From the NCBI GenBank assembly GCA_003013855.2, contig PVNU02001707.1, positions 1 through 64,000 of the forward strand: a stretch of DNA of 64,000 nt, given 5' to 3'. Each line of letters begins with the position of its first letter. Position 1 is the stretch's first letter. This DNA is from Liriodendron chinense. Taxonomy: Eukaryota; Streptophyta; Magnoliopsida; Magnoliales; Magnoliaceae. Positions 12,101 to 24,561 of this stretch are shown piece after piece. The position numbers and the translations under genes were made by a program. Below the pieces are notes generated by a model that searched no databases, had not been told where the DNA came from, and saw only the letters and a program-made list of their open reading frames with translations.

Positions 12101-15100
12101 TCATTGTGCACGATCGGTCGCACATGGTGCAAGACCATCTCGAGAGGAATCTTCTAAATTCAACCTGTTATGCCTCAACAGTCAATCGATCAGCAGACCG
12201 ATCGGAGCACACCACCTACCGGTCGGCGACTGATTTGAAACGACTGAAGACTGTCTAACGTCTTCAGTGCACACCCAGTCCGTAATTCGACTGGTCGGTT
12301 GACCCGTCGTGGGTCCCTGTTTCAGCAAAGTTTGAAGACTCCACTAACAATCTCCACTAAGGCTTCGAACGTCGAATTCAACCTTCCTTGTGTTCTTCAT
12401 CATCTCAACTTCAACATAGCTCCATCGCTTCTCATGCCTCCATTAACCCTATCCTTGCACTTTCACACCCTTTGCTACTTTTCTCAAGTGGACCTTGGGT
12501 ACTTGCCACATACGAGCAACTGTAGATCCTGTTGGCGATCCCATAGCTCTACTATGAAACGTGCTCCCAACCAACTTGTAAAGATGGTCACACCTCCTTG
12601 CCTTCATCCACACAAGTGCTCCTTTCAACACTTTACAATACCGATCGCGGTCAATGAACCTGCGCCCTTTTGCCTTGCATGCACCAAGAGAGATCACATT
12701 CTTCTTCATCTCGGGGACATGCTTTACATCTTTCAGGACTTGTTCGATCCCATCGAACATCCTGATGCGCACCGTACCAATACCCACCACCTTACGAGCC
12801 TAGCCATCGCCCACAAACACCGATCCACCATCATACGCTCTGTATGTCATGAATGAACTCCGGTCAGGACAAACATGACATGATGCACCTGAATCCAAGA
12901 TCCACTCTCTATAGAGATACCCATTTCCGGATATAGTCAGTATTTCACAAAGATCACCATTGTCCTATACGGTATTAGCTCCCTCTCCAGAAGAATTTCC
13001 AGTCTTCTCTTGCTTCGATTTGGGATTCTAACAATCCTTCTTCATGTGGCCCTCCTGACCACAATTCCAACACTGCACCTTGGCATTTCCTTTGCCGTTG
13101 GTTTTAGATCCCGATTTAAAATATTCTCCACCATGCTCAGAATTTCTTCCCCTTATAATCAGTACTTCTGAGGAAGAACGAGAACCCATGTTACCGCTTA
13201 TTTTTCTCATTGCCCCCGACTGGAGGGCTGAGATAACGGTCTTAACGTTAATGGTCTCCCTCTCTGTGCACAAAGAGTTCCTGAATGACTCATATGATTC
13301 TGGAAGAGAATTCAATAGGATGCATGCTTGATATTAATCCTTCATCGGTCCATCTATCTCCACCAACTTGCAAACCGGCCGATTAAACGTGCTAATGGGG
13401 TCCTCCACATCCGTCCCCTCCTCCATCTTCAAGGTGAACAACTACATCAACAAATACATCCGGTTTTCTAAAGATTTCTTAATGTACACTTTCTCTAGCT
13501 TAGCCATTGTATCAGCCATTATCTTCTCCTTCATGACGTGGTAGAGGACATCATCCGTTAGGCACAACAGGATCGAGGTTCTGGCCTTCTTGTTGAGCTT
13601 CTTCCACTCATCCTCTTTCATACCCTCAGGTCGCTTCTTAAGAGCTTCCTTAAGCCCTTGCTGAACTAGGAGGGATTTGATCTTCACCTTTCATAGTTCA
13701 TAGTTATTTTTGCCGAAGAACTTCTCTATGTCGAATCTCGTGCTCAATGTCATGCTCTTGTCTCATATCCGAATTCTGCTCCACCCCCAACAATAACTCT
13801 AATACCAGTTGTTGGGAAAACCGGCAGGGAAACAAGCTAGTCAACACACAGAGTATGGAATCAAACGAGCAACACAATGCAATCACACCCACACGCAATC
13901 AACCACACAGAGACAATCCAATTTTACATGGAAAATCCCCTTAATGGGTAAAAAACCACTGCACAAAGCGAATATACTATGAATCAGAATATTATAAAGA
14001 TGAACTACCCATAAGCAAGGAAACCCAAGAGAAAACCCAAGCTTTCTCTCTCACAAAACACTCTCCCCTCACCCTAATACAATTAGAAAACCTTCAACAC
14101 CTTAGGATTACTCCTAATCCCGGTTACAACCCCTTATATAGAAGGAATCCCAAAATTAGAAACAACTTACGCAGATTTGCATAACCATGCAAAACACTGC
14201 CATTGTGCACGACCGGTCGTGACCGACCCGTGACCGGTCGCACATGGCGCGAAATCCTACAGAGAGGAAACTTATAAATTTGACCTACCCCACCTCAACA
14301 GCCGACCAGTCGGAGCACACCACCGACCGGTCTGAAACGCCTGAAGACTGTCCAGCGTCTTCACTGCACACCTAGTCCGTAATTCAACCGGTCGGCCGAC
14401 TGGTCGTGGGTCCCTGTTTCAGCACAGTTTGAAGAGTCCACCAACAAACTCTTTCTTTCTCCTTGTTATGATTTTTAACCGTCTATGGCTAACTGAGAAT
14501 CAAAGAATATTGGTGGATCTTCTGTATTCACGTTAACAGATGCAAAACTCAATTGGAAAAGGTAGTTTTTAAGAATTAGTAGGAAGTTTACAGCAATCTG
14601 TACATTGGTGCCCACCATAAGTGGCCCGGATTTGATGGGCCCCATCGTGGATAGGCAATGCTGAGAAAACACACAGACCCATTGGTCCACAAATGGATGG
14701 TTCAATCCAATATATAGCAAATGGTCACTATGCAACAGGTAAATGTCCACTGATTGCAGGTCAGATTGTTTGATGAAGGAGATTGTTTTCCATCCCCATC
14801 AATGTTATGTCCCACTTGATAAATGATTTGAATATCTGAAATGTGGCCCCACCTATAAAAAATGCTAGCCCAACTAAAGTGCCATGGACAAGCCAGCGTA
14901 GTCTATTACCTCAAGAATCATAACCTCTCTTTAATTATCACATTCTGGTTTCAAACATTCCATCTCCTAGAAGAAGAATTGAAAGTTGACCCATATCTTT
15001 CTATATTCTTTTATTACCGGAGCCAACATTAGCTAGCCCTGAGCTGAGAACATTGGTTGGTTTTGCTCAATTTTCTTCTTCTTCTTCTTTTTTGTCTCTT

Positions 15101-18100
15101 CTTTTCTTTCTTTCTTTTTTCTTTTTTCTTTTCAGAATGCTGAAGACAATGAATACCAACCCGGAGTAGACCCATCTCTTGAATTCGTGATTACTTCTAA
15201 AGACATTACAGGCACTGGTGCTACTGCAACGCTGCTTGTTTTCAACAATGAGGTTGGCTTTTCCAAGAAGAACATTGAGTCAATCTGCAGCATTGGCAGA
15301 TCGACCAAGAAAGGGAAGCGACAAGAAGGATATATCGGAGAGAAAGGTAAGCTTAATTTCATTTCAATATCCTTGATTTCCTACTCTCCATGAGACAACC
15401 TAAATATAGGTTGTGTATTAGACCAGTGGGGCGGGGTACATGTTAAACTGTAGTTTATGGGTTTGGGAGGATTGGCTTCGGTGGATATAAATTCATAAAA
15501 TAATGGCATCAAAATATATAACAACCTTGGTAGAAGTAGAACTAGTAATAATATGCTTGAGCAAGGTCACTCAAGCCTGTAAAATCTCATTCTTCCAGTT
15601 AATGCACATCCAAATTAGATGAACAAATACTTCAGTTGATTAATGGAATCAATGGTCATGTTTAACCAGAGGTACTAAAGCATCCCTTCTTATTTCCAGG
15701 AATTGGATTCAAGAGCGTGTTCCTTGTTTGTGCACATCCATACATATTTAGCAATGGCTATCAGATCAGGTTCAGTGAAGACCCCAACCCTGATTGTGGT
15801 ATTGGTTACATCGTCCCCGAATGGGTTGATGCAAAACCAATGGTTTCAGAGCTATGGAGCATGTATGGTTCTTCTAAGACCCTCCCAACAACCACAATTG
15901 TTCTCCCTCTTAAGTCCGAGAAGGTGGAAGCTGTGAAGAAACAACTCTCAGAAGTGCACCCCGAACTTCTGCTTTTCTTATCTAAAATTAAAAAGCTAGC
16001 AGTGCGTGAAAGCAATGGTGATTCTCATACTGCAGACACTTTCTCAGAAATATCAATCTCCAGTGAGACTGATCCTCTAAGCTTCAAGGAAAAAAGAGCA
16101 AATTCATGTATTCTACACCTTTCAGTTCAAGAGGGAACTGATGAGAATAAGTGCTTATACTATATATGGAGACAGGCATTTCCGGTGAAGCCCGAGGCAA
16201 AGGTGGATGGTAGGAATGAGATGGAGGAATGGGTGATTTCACTCGCTTTCCCATTTGGAGAGAGACTGAAAAGAGGAACATCTTCTGCAGGTATCTATGC
16301 CTTTCTGCCAACAGCTATGGTCACCAATTTCAACTTCATAATTCAAGCTGATTTTATACTATCATCATCGAGAGAAACCATACTTTTGGATAATAAATGG
16401 AACTTGGGCATTCTAGATTTCGTTCCTTCTGCATTTGTCAATGCATTTGTTGCTTGCATGAAATCTGAAGGGAGCACCCATCTTTCTGAGGCCTTGATGT
16501 TTGAGTTCTTGCCAGTTCAGGCGTCCTCTGTTGCAGAACTCAACAATGTGAGGGAGACCATAAGAACCATGCTAAAAAAGCAGTGTATTGTGCGTTATGA
16601 ATCTTTTTCTGATGATAAACGGGTCTTCTGTATACCTACCAATGCAAGGAGACTCCTGCCTGCTTTCCGGAAACTCCTTGATCAGGCAAAGGAAGAAGGG
16701 ATATCTTTGAAGAGTATTTACTCCAGCGGGAAGTTTGTTTTGCATTCTTCCCTTGATCTCACAGTATACGATACGGCTCTGCATTTTCTTGGAGTGGTAC
16801 CTGCAGATTCTGAACGTAATTGGTACGAGAATTGCATCAAAGGCTGCAAACTTGCACCGCAAGCTTCTGCAGAAGTTTACATAGAGCTACTTTTCTTTAT
16901 TGCTGATAACTGGATAATTATTGGCTGTAAAAATGAGGTAAGTAGCATCCCTCTTATCGGATACATTACCCCGGAGAGGAAGCAGATGTTTAGTAGTATT
17001 TCTTATACTAAACAGACAGCAAAGGTTTGCTATGCTTTGGACTCTCAGCAACATGCCTGGCTTAATAAGTGGAACATGGAGTTTGGGTGCTCAGATGGTC
17101 TTTGTTTCTTATACAATTCTGTACAGGTGGCTCTTGTAAGCCATGTCAGAAGCCTCTTCCTGCGTACTTGGCTGTCTAATGATGCGAATGTGGTATCTAC
17201 TACTGTTTATGATTCCATTTGTATCGTTCAGGATTTGATAAGTACAAAAGGTGACCAAAAACTTGTGAAATTACTTGCCCACTTTCTTTATCACTCCCAT
17301 GTGAAGAATTTCATCACTGAGTCACAGGTTTACAGTGTCTGTGAGTTCATGCCCGTAATTGATGGTCGTGGTGAAATATGTGTGGATTGGACTGAAATTC
17401 TTGTTCCTGCATCCGGAAGTGATTGGGTGAAGCTGATGGGTTACAATCCATTTATAGAAAACAAGTTCATTGATTTAGGGGAGTCATATGCTGAAAGCGG
17501 TACTTTTGCCGGGGAGCATACACAGAGGGAAGATCTACTCAACTTTCTAATGAAGTATATGAAAGCCAAGGACTTGCCGGAACTACATCCTCCGGACCTG
17601 GCATTGCTGGTGGCTTCCTCGGAATTAAAAGTAGATCAGGCACTTTTGCTACTTGAATGGATCCGGACCTTGCATGTTAAGAAAGTCAAGATGCCCGCAA
17701 CATTCATAGAGAGCATAAGAGTTGGGAAATGGATGAAAACCTGCTCTGGCTTCAATTCACCAAATCGTTGCCTTCTTTTTCATGATGAAGGGGAATATGT
17801 TTTCTTGCAAATGAGTAATGTTCTGGAGGGATTCTCAGTTATAGATGAGCAGTTTTATGGGACGAAGATTAGACTGTATGCAGATGAGCTGAAATTGATT
17901 GGGGTGAGGTTCGGTTCAATGGATGTCTGCAGACTAATAATCGATCGTGTTACATCTCTTGCTTCATCAATAATTACTAGTGAACATGGAATTTTACTTC
18001 TGGAGTTTATTAGGTACTTAAAGAAGAGAGAGAAACTCGATGATGATTTTTTGAGAACTCTGAAAAAGGGGGAATGGTTAAAGACCAACCAAGGGTATGT

Positions 18101-20552
18101 AACTCCATTTGGGTCAGTTTTCCTTCCATCCATTAGAGGAGCTCTTTTACAAATTACAAACCTTCGTGTTATTGATGAAGCATTCTACGGAACCAAGTTT
18201 GGTTGTTATACTGCTGAGCTTAAGTTGTTGGGAGTTGTGATGGATATGGAAGAGGTGTATAAATTGATTCAAGATAAATTCACATTTCCTGAAGCTCTTT
18301 CTACCATAACAAGAGAGACTGTTCTGCTTCTTCTTCGGTGCCTCCGAAATTTGGGTCCGTCAGCTACTGGGTTAATTCAAAAGATCAGCTGTGAGCCTTG
18401 GTTGAAAACAAGCTTAGGATTTAAGTCTCCTTCTTCATCTTTTCTTCCTAACTCTGAATACAGACTTTTATTAAATGTGGTCGAGGTTCCGTTGATTGAT
18501 GAATCCTTCTATGGTAGTGAAATTCGCTCGTTCATGGCAGAACTGAAGGCAATTGGGGTGGTCGTAGATTTCGAAAGTTCAGTCAAGAAAGTTGCCATTC
18601 AGTTCAAGTCACTCTCATCTTCAGGTGGTCTAACTAGTGCCAATGTTCTCTCACTGCTGAATTGCACTAAGAATATGAAAGAATCAGTGTCTTCATTATC
18701 GTCGACATTCAGGTCCTTCTTGTTTGGGGAGAACTGGTTGAAGACTCGACACGGCTCCAAATCTCCACCGGAATCAGTTCTGTCTAATGCGAAATGGGGA
18801 ATGATCTCTCAATATGTTGATCTTCCTCTCATCGACGATGCGTTCTACGGCATTGGTATCTATGGTTATAGGGAAGAGCTGAAAATGATGGGTGTTGTGG
18901 TTGATTTCAAGGACGGGTGTGAGTTTGTAGAGAGAGGTCTAAATCTCCCAAAAGAACCAGGACTTGTAGAGCGAGAAAGTACCCTCTCTCTACTTGAATG
19001 CATTGGATATCTGTTAGAAAAATCATCCGATCGGTCTTTGCCTGAAGATTTTCTCAAAAATACAAGAGAATCTAAATGGTTGAAGACACACATGGGTTGC
19101 AGGTCCGCCGAGGAGTCTCTTCTATTTGATCCAGAGTGGGAATCCATTCTACGTCCCAAAGATGGGCCTTTCATTGATGAAAGATATTATGGTGACGGCA
19201 TTTCTTTGTACTGGGGCCCATTGAAAGCAATTGGCGTGAAGGTCAATGCGGAGGATGTATGCGAGCTTATTTCGGGGGCTCTACTGTTGCATTCTTCCAA
19301 TCGCCCTATATTAAGAATCTATAGTTTCCTCAACAAGTTTGGGTGGAAACCAAAATCACAGGATAAATCTGTAACTCAGGTATGGATTCCCACCCGAAGC
19401 GGCAGAGCTGGAGCGTTTGTGAATTCAGAGGCTTGTGTGATTCATGACAGAGACGGTCTTTTCACTTCGCGGTTACATGTTCTTGATAAAGATTACAATA
19501 GTGACTTGCTTCCGATTTTCTCTTCAGCTTTTGGCGTTGCAGTGGTTCCCTTGACCAATGACTATGTCAACCTGTGGAATGACTGGGAATTAAATGGTCA
19601 ACATGAAGTGAGTTTGGCCGAGTGTTGCTCTTTTTGGACTCATATGCTTGAAAATTGGAACATGGAAACAGAAGAGATTCTCAAAGAGAAAATAACCAAA
19701 CTTCCCTCCTCCACTGCCTCTGGCAATGGAATTCGGTTGGTGGAGAAGAACAAGCTCTTTATCCCAGATGACCTACAACTGAAGAAAATGTTTATGGAAG
19801 CTAGCGAAGACAGTAGTCTATTTGTTTGGTACCCACAATCCAGTTCACAGAGTGTTCATCTAAGTAAATTGTACAAGGTTTACAGTAGTCTTGGAGTGCA
19901 GAAAATTTCCAAGTCTGTGCAATTCAGCCTGGGTTCCTATTCTAATCACCATAGCCTTGAGAGGGTTGATCCGAGAGATGGGCTGATTGCAAAAGGGCTG
20001 ATTAAAACTATATTGGGTTATCTTGCTGGTCCTCGAATCGTTAGGCCAGTAAGAGAGAGGCACAAGGCTGCGCAAGATCTCATTGATCTTGCAGTTTTCA
20101 AGACCAGAGAACCATTCAAAGTCAATTGCAGTTTAGTGCTGCCATCTGGGCAGAGGAGATTAGACGTCCAAACAAGAAGGATGGTTGTATGGGACAAAGA
20201 TTCCCATAGGATGATTGTTCATAGTCAGGGCTGGGAAGAGCGCAAAACAAGTATAGAATTCGGTATTGGTTTTGCTCGAGCGGTTGTTGAAGGATTGCTG
20301 CATGAAATTCCCTGGATGATCGAAGATCTTTGCAGGATAATCCATGTGGGTTTTTTATATGGGTTCAAGGAGGATGCGGTTGATTTTCTACTGATGAAAG
20401 AAAATTTGCAGCTTTTTGTAGAAGATGAACTATTCCTATCAGCTGCATTCCCCTCTGAAGAAACGGTTTCTTCTTCATCAAAGCGAAAGGCTGTTGAGTT
20501 GGAATTGTCGCCTTCACAAAAGGATTCCACTTCAAGCAAGAAGAGACAATGA
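9106..20552 (+). CDS. NO VEIN-like histidine-kinase-type ATPase, copy A
   Basis: Three exons, 9106-9276, 15136-15346 and 15700-20552, with GT-AG borders and phases 0 and 1, give 1,744 codons. I recognise a plant protein family with a GHKL/histidine-kinase-like ATPase domain related to Arabidopsis NO VEIN. Its shorter members are annotated only as ATP-binding proteins and their reaction is unknown. Exon 1 encodes the conserved N-terminus (KFSIGG, DVHFLMEL). Exon 2 carries the ATP-binding N-box (NAEDNE), GFS and GRSTKKG, and the exon 2/3 join makes the glycine motif GEKGIGFKSVF. Residues about 740-1300 contain five degenerate repeats of about 110 residues, each with an FYG/YYG, ELK/PLK, IGV signature. 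The C-terminus is lysine-rich (SKRK, SSKKRQ) and may be a nuclear signal. The start is the first in-frame ATG before the conserved N-terminus. Intron 1 (5.9 kb) is swollen by transposons. Confidence 0.92.
9567..10059. mobile_element. Fold-back MITE in intron 1 of copy A, 8-bp TSD
   Basis: 493-bp element with GGGAGC/GCTCCC ends and imperfect inverted repeats of about 100 bp. It is flanked by a perfect 8-bp duplication CATGCCTC (9559-9566 and 10060-10067). The aligned intron of copy B (near 52425-52435) reads straight through with a single target copy, so insertion followed the gene duplication. This is the best-defined member of the GGGCCCAC family. An 8-9 bp duplication with long inverted repeats suggests hAT or Mutator origin. 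Confidence 0.9.
10418..11109 (-). mobile_element. Solo LTR in intron 1 of copy A
   Basis: About 692 bp beginning TGTTGGGTGTG and ending AACCCCATCA, in inverse orientation to the related solo LTR at 58484-59288. It shares the 'GGAGGAAAAC' edge, a CT-rich leader block and short palindromes. It is absent from the same place in copy B (near 59450). The flanking 5-mers (ATTGG and ACTGA) match poorly, so the duplication is decayed or the ends are off by a few bases. Confidence 0.7.
11711..12349 (-). repeat. 3' LTR of copia derivative (minus-strand element)
   Basis: 639-bp LTR, downstream relative to the element's minus-strand orientation. It contains a block of GATCGGTCG-like palindromes at about 12110-12300, matching the partner LTR. 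Confidence 0.85.
12449..13687 (-). pseudogene. Copia gag / protease / pre-integrase remnant
   Basis: Minus-strand coding remnant in several open segments. 13687-13442 looks like the Gag N-terminus. 13315-13028 holds the Gag C-terminus with a CCHC knuckle (CWNCGQEGHMKKDC). Around 12897-12883 a DSGAS protease active-site motif is readable. 12790-12449 matches the GAG-pre-integrase region (VKHVPEMKKNVISLG). Stops and frame changes separate the segments, including a TAG between the protease motif and the pre-integrase block. No polymerase motifs remain. Confidence 0.8.
13810..14446 (-). repeat. 5' LTR of copia derivative (minus-strand element)
   Basis: 637-bp LTR next to the primer site. Palindromic GACCGGTCG-type motifs cluster at about 14210-14405. 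Confidence 0.85.
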
Positions 20553-22537
20553 CAAGAGGAAGCAAGCAATGGACTTCATTTCTGCTTTTTTTTGTTGGTG
20601 GTCTTTTTCTCCCTACATTTCCAGATATTAGCCCAAGCTGGGAGACAAATGGTGGGACTTTGTAGATAAATTTTGATATTTTGCGAAATGGCATACATGT
20701 AAATATAGTACGTGTAAGGACCTCTTTGGTAATCTAAGTTCTTGTGAAAGAAAACAAAAAATGTAATTTAGTTGTTCTCTTGTAGTAGAACTGTTGTCCA
20801 TACATGTTTCCCATTTTGGGGACTGATCATACATGTTTCCCATGCTTTGGTGCTATTGGTTATACTTGTCATGAGCTGTAACTATTAGGCTTAGATTTTG
20901 TTTTAGAGACTTGGTTTTGCTCAGATCAGATTCTGGTTTTTTAATCATTTTTGAAGTTGAGTTTTTCTTCTTCTTTTCTTTTCTTTCTTTCCTTCTTTTC
21001 TTCTTCTTCTTCTTCGTCTTTTTCTTTTGTGTTGTTGATGCAGGAGACATTTTGATTGATGGCCTGTGAGATTAAAATTGTAAGGTGCAAAGATGGTTTA
21101 ATGTGGTGAGATCATATCTACTTTTATGTGATTATCAGATGGTTCCAAAATGTTTGGGGTATTATACAATGCTCGAGCTGAGTTTGTACAGTATTTTCAG
21201 GTGAGTCAGTTTGTACAAATGGGGTCCATGGTTCAGTAATCCAAACTTTTGATAGATGAGCCTCACACTGGATGGGCCGTGCATGGAAGGATCCTCAGAT
21301 TGGAAGATCCTAGCTATAGAATATTTGGCCTTTTCTAGGTTGAATGTGAACCATTGCTGAGTTTTCTTTCTCAAGTGACTCTTTGTTGGACCACCTATTT
21401 AAAGGTTTAGGATTTATCCAACAGTTATTTTTATGCATGAGCTGTGCACTACATGGCCCATAATATTTGCGGCTGTGATCATTGAATTATGGGCCCCATC
21501 TGTACAAACTGAAAAAACGAAAATGGCAGAACACTGTTTAATACGTCAAAATCTATAGTTGTTTAAACAGAAAAATCATTAGTGTAGGCTGTTGGTAAAT
21601 AACTTTTATAATTTCAAATTGGATGAAAGGCCAAACGGCTTAGATGTACATAGTTTTCAGCATGTATAAATGTTACATGGAAAAATCGGATTTCTTGTCA
21701 TCGAAGCTCCCCGCGAAAAGATATTACACGCGTTGATATGCTCCCACCATATATAAATGTTAGAAAAAGTATGGTTCCTTTCACAATCTTTAATCCTCTC
21801 AAACCGGCATTCGCCGTTGGCTTGAATTCAAACAAATGCAGCATGGCGGGAACACATCATTTGAACTGTTCCACATTGGCTCCGATCCCATCAAGCAACA
21901 GAGCCGTGGTTCATGGCGGGAACACATAATTTGAACTGTTCCACATTGGCTCCGATCCCATCAAGCAACAGAGCCGTGGTTTCAAGTACTTCTAGGAGCT
22001 GTTTCTCCCAAACCTTATTACATATCGACCAGTCGAAAATCTGTTCCTCTCTTCTCATACTTCTTCTGAAGCACCCACGATGCCAAGTCACAGCACACTT
22101 TCGCTTTGCACACATCCCCGGGTCGCCAAATGATTTCACTGGTTCAATCTCGGGCGCAAACAAATAATTTCACGGTGGGGACTGGCAAATGGACATCTGC
22201 GACTGCCCAGGACGACAATCTCTGTAGACCCAGGGTAATATATCTGGCATGGGGCCATGCATGGCTGGTCTGCTAGATGGACAATTTCGATCTTTTGAGG
22301 TGGGCGTCATGTAAAGTTCAAGATAATGAATACTACAATCTCTCTAAGAGCTACAGTTCAATTTTCAGAATGTGGGCCGGGCCACCAAATAAATGGTTTT
22401 GACCTCTGAATGTGGGTGAACGCCCACCATTGGAGCCGTCATTGGGCCACAAAAGTTCTGAATCAGGCTAATATTTGTGTTTTCAGTTTTTCCCATGGGA
22501 ATAATCTTTAAGAATATGAAGATATTATCGTTTGAAG
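20553..22537. other. Intergenic region downstream of copy A; no gene seen
   Basis: This contains the presumed 3' untranslated region of copy A and AT-rich spacer. A long pyrimidine tract lies at about 20958-21030, and a tandem duplication is listed separately. 22370-22530 resembles part of a GGGCCCAC-family MITE. Short open frames here show no family resemblance I can name. Confidence 0.5.
21843..21982. repeat. 70-bp tandem duplication, two copies
   Basis: Two head-to-tail copies, 21843-21912 and 21913-21982, start ATGGCGGGAACACAT and differ at about one base. The minus strand is open across both copies (about 22163-21891) but matches nothing I recognise. Confidence 0.85.
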
Positions 22538-22742
22538 TGTTAACCGTTGGAGAGCCTTCAAACAGTGCAAGGCTTGGGTGCTCAGACTGGTTGGGCGACC
22601 GGTCTGCCCTTTGGCCCGATGCACAGCAAAGGCTGCTAGACTGTTTTTACTCACTTTAGATTGGTCGGCCGACCAATTTGCAGGGGGCTCAGAATGGTCA
22701 GGCGACAGGTCTGAAGTGAGGCAGATGTGCAGAATCTGAGTG

Positions 22743-22773
<31 letters not shown>

Positions 22774-22980
22774 TTATCCTTTGGACTATTTTGTGCCATG
22801 TGTGATTAGTCTGCTGACCAGTTGTGTGCAATGGCGGTGTTGTGCATGGTTACGCAGTTTTGTATAACATGTTTCTAATTTCGGGTTGCTTGCTATATAT
22901 ATGGCATGGATATGGAATTAGGAGAAATCTTAAGGTGTCCAAGGTTTCTTAAGCGTGTTTGGAAGAAGGGAGAGTGTTTT

Positions 22981-23013
<33 letters not shown>

Positions 23014-23227
23014 TTTGGGTTTTCTCTGTTTTTCCTTGCTTGTGGGCTGTCAATCTCTGTAATCTTCTGGAATCATAGTGGAGGGGTTTTTCCACGTAAA
23101 ATCGGATTGTCTCTTGTAGTTGAATGCTTGTGTGGTTTGATTGCATTATGTTTCTCGTTTGATCGCATAATTCTGCTGTGGTGTTGTTCGGCTATCGCTT
23201 CCGCTACCGGTGACCCTATTCCCAACA
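22538..23227 (+). mobile_element. Solo LTR, copia family, degenerate
   Basis: 690 bp from TGTTAACCGTTGG to TATTCCCAACA. It has the same block order as the copia LTRs: GGTCGGCCGACC-like palindromes, an AT-rich TATATATATGG box near 22895, a GA repeat at 22980-23006, and a 'TTTTTCCACGTAAAATCGG' block. It includes a long poly-T run (22743-22771). A clean target duplication was not found, so the ends are approximate. Confidence 0.65.
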
Positions 23228-23496
23228 TTAACTGTAAAATAATCGTAACTTTTGATTGAGTATTGTCATGAAACACATAACCTATTGATCTTTATGTAAC
23301 AATAGTTTCGATGTCAACTAACCTGTTAAGTGGATGCCCATTTTACAAGAAACGCTCGTCTTGAAGTTTAAAATTACTATTTAAAAAAATTATTATTTTT
23401 AGAAATTTTCATTTTAATCTTATCTCCTCATTCTTGTAATTTTAGGATTTCTATCTTTTTTAGAAAGTGCCTTGTAATAATGTTGGGGTCATTTGT

Positions 23497-24277
23497 TACA
23501 TGGTATTAAATGAGATTAAGTGGGATAGAATTGCATTTGGTAACATGCAACTTCCATCCAGCATTTGGGGAGGATGGCAAGGGTTGAGATTAGGTGAGAT
23601 GGAATTGCATTTGGTCCCTCTTGGAATCTCGCATTGTATCATTGGTTCTTGCCAATTTTTTTTTTTAAAAGGTCACATTAATGTTAGTAAATTCTGTGGG
23701 TCCCACCATGATGTATTATGGGTTATATCTACACCGTCCATCCATTTTTCGAGTTCATTTTAGGGCATGGCCCCAAAATTTAGGCAAATCCAAAGCTCAA
23801 GTGGACCCCACTACATAAAGTAGTGAGGATTGAACGCCTACCATTGAAACTTCTTGGGGGCATAAGAGTTTTAGGTCAAGCTAATATTTGTGTTTTCCCT
23901 TCATCCAGGTCTATTTGGTCCTATGAACAGGTTGGATGGCCAGTAAACATCATGATATACCCTAGGAAGATTTTAAAGGAGGGTGTTATTGTCCCCACTG
24001 CTTCTTGTGTTGTGGTCCATGTAAGCTTTGGATTTGCCTCGTTTTTGGGCCCATGCCATAAAATGATGTTGCAAAATGGATGGATGGTGTGGATATAACG
24101 CATACATGTTATTCTCAATGATTCCAAATGATGGTTGGTATGTTTATTCAATAGCCAGCAAATGAATGCCACCTTTACGCCAAACATCGTGTGAAGTTTG
24201 TGTGTCCCATGGTAACAGGAGACATCCCTTACCACATGTAACAATTACATTTTTTTCTAATCCCATCTAATACCATG
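23497..24277. repeat. Nested MITE-type element with TGGTATTA ends
   Basis: A GGGCCCAC-family fold-back core (about 23695-24105) sits inside an outer inverted pair. The left outer edge is CATGGTATTAAATGAGATTA and the right edge reads CATGGTATTAGATGGGATTA on the opposite strand. No target duplication could be fixed. There is no coding sequence. Confidence 0.45.
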
Positions 24278-24284
24278 CCTCAAG

Positions 24285-24535
24285 AAGGTTGAATGCATGC
24301 AGTGCAGAAGCCATAGGTTGGATGCCAAATAAACATCATAGTGAGTCCCAAGAAGGTTTCAATTTCAAGTGTTATTGGTGCCACTCCTTTCAACGGTGTG
24401 GTCCACTTGGGCTTTGGATCTGCCTCATCTTTTGGCTCATGCCCTAAAATGATAAGGAGAGATGGATGGACATGTGGATAAAACACATCCATCATGGTGG
24501 GGTGCATAGAGTTTTGCCATGTCAACACAGTACTG
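24285..24535. repeat. Partial GGGCCCAC-family MITE
   Basis: Only the right-hand half of the family pattern is present: 'GGTTGGATGCCAAATAAACATC', a GTGTGGTCCACTTG block and a terminal GATGGATGGACATGTGG block. It is followed by the 'GCCATGTCAACAC...CTCGGTGCTG' flank also seen near 1268 and 29120. Confidence 0.5.
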
Positions 24536-24561
24536 ACCTCGGTGCTGCATTTTACACTTCT

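Larger units (their letters stand above)
11711..14446 (-). mobile_element. Ty1/copia deletion derivative (LTR-gag-protease-LTR)
   Basis: 2.7-kb element on the minus strand. The LTRs (11711-12349 and 13810-14446) begin TGTTGGGAAAA on the plus strand and end in CCAACA or CTAACA. Flanking 5-mers AACTT and AACTC suggest a mutated 5-bp duplication. Copy B lacks the element at the aligned site near 61080. Next to 13810 the minus strand reads TGGTATTAGAG, a one-mismatch initiator-tRNA primer site. The internal region is only 1,460 bp, with gag, a zinc knuckle, a DSGAS protease motif and a pre-integrase stretch. Integrase, reverse transcriptase and RNase H are deleted, so it could move only with help. 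Confidence 0.88.

Noticed and set aside
12299..12856. A 185-codon plus-strand open frame
   Set aside because: It is antisense to the copia pre-integrase region and continues from the LTR. The minus-strand reading has recognisable motifs.
21891..22163. A 90-codon minus-strand open frame
   Set aside because: It covers a tandem duplication and I recognise no family. It could be a gene fragment but cannot be supported from sequence alone.
22906..23259. A 117-codon open frame with a poly-ERER stretch
   Set aside because: It lies in a solo LTR across a GA repeat and shows no protein family.
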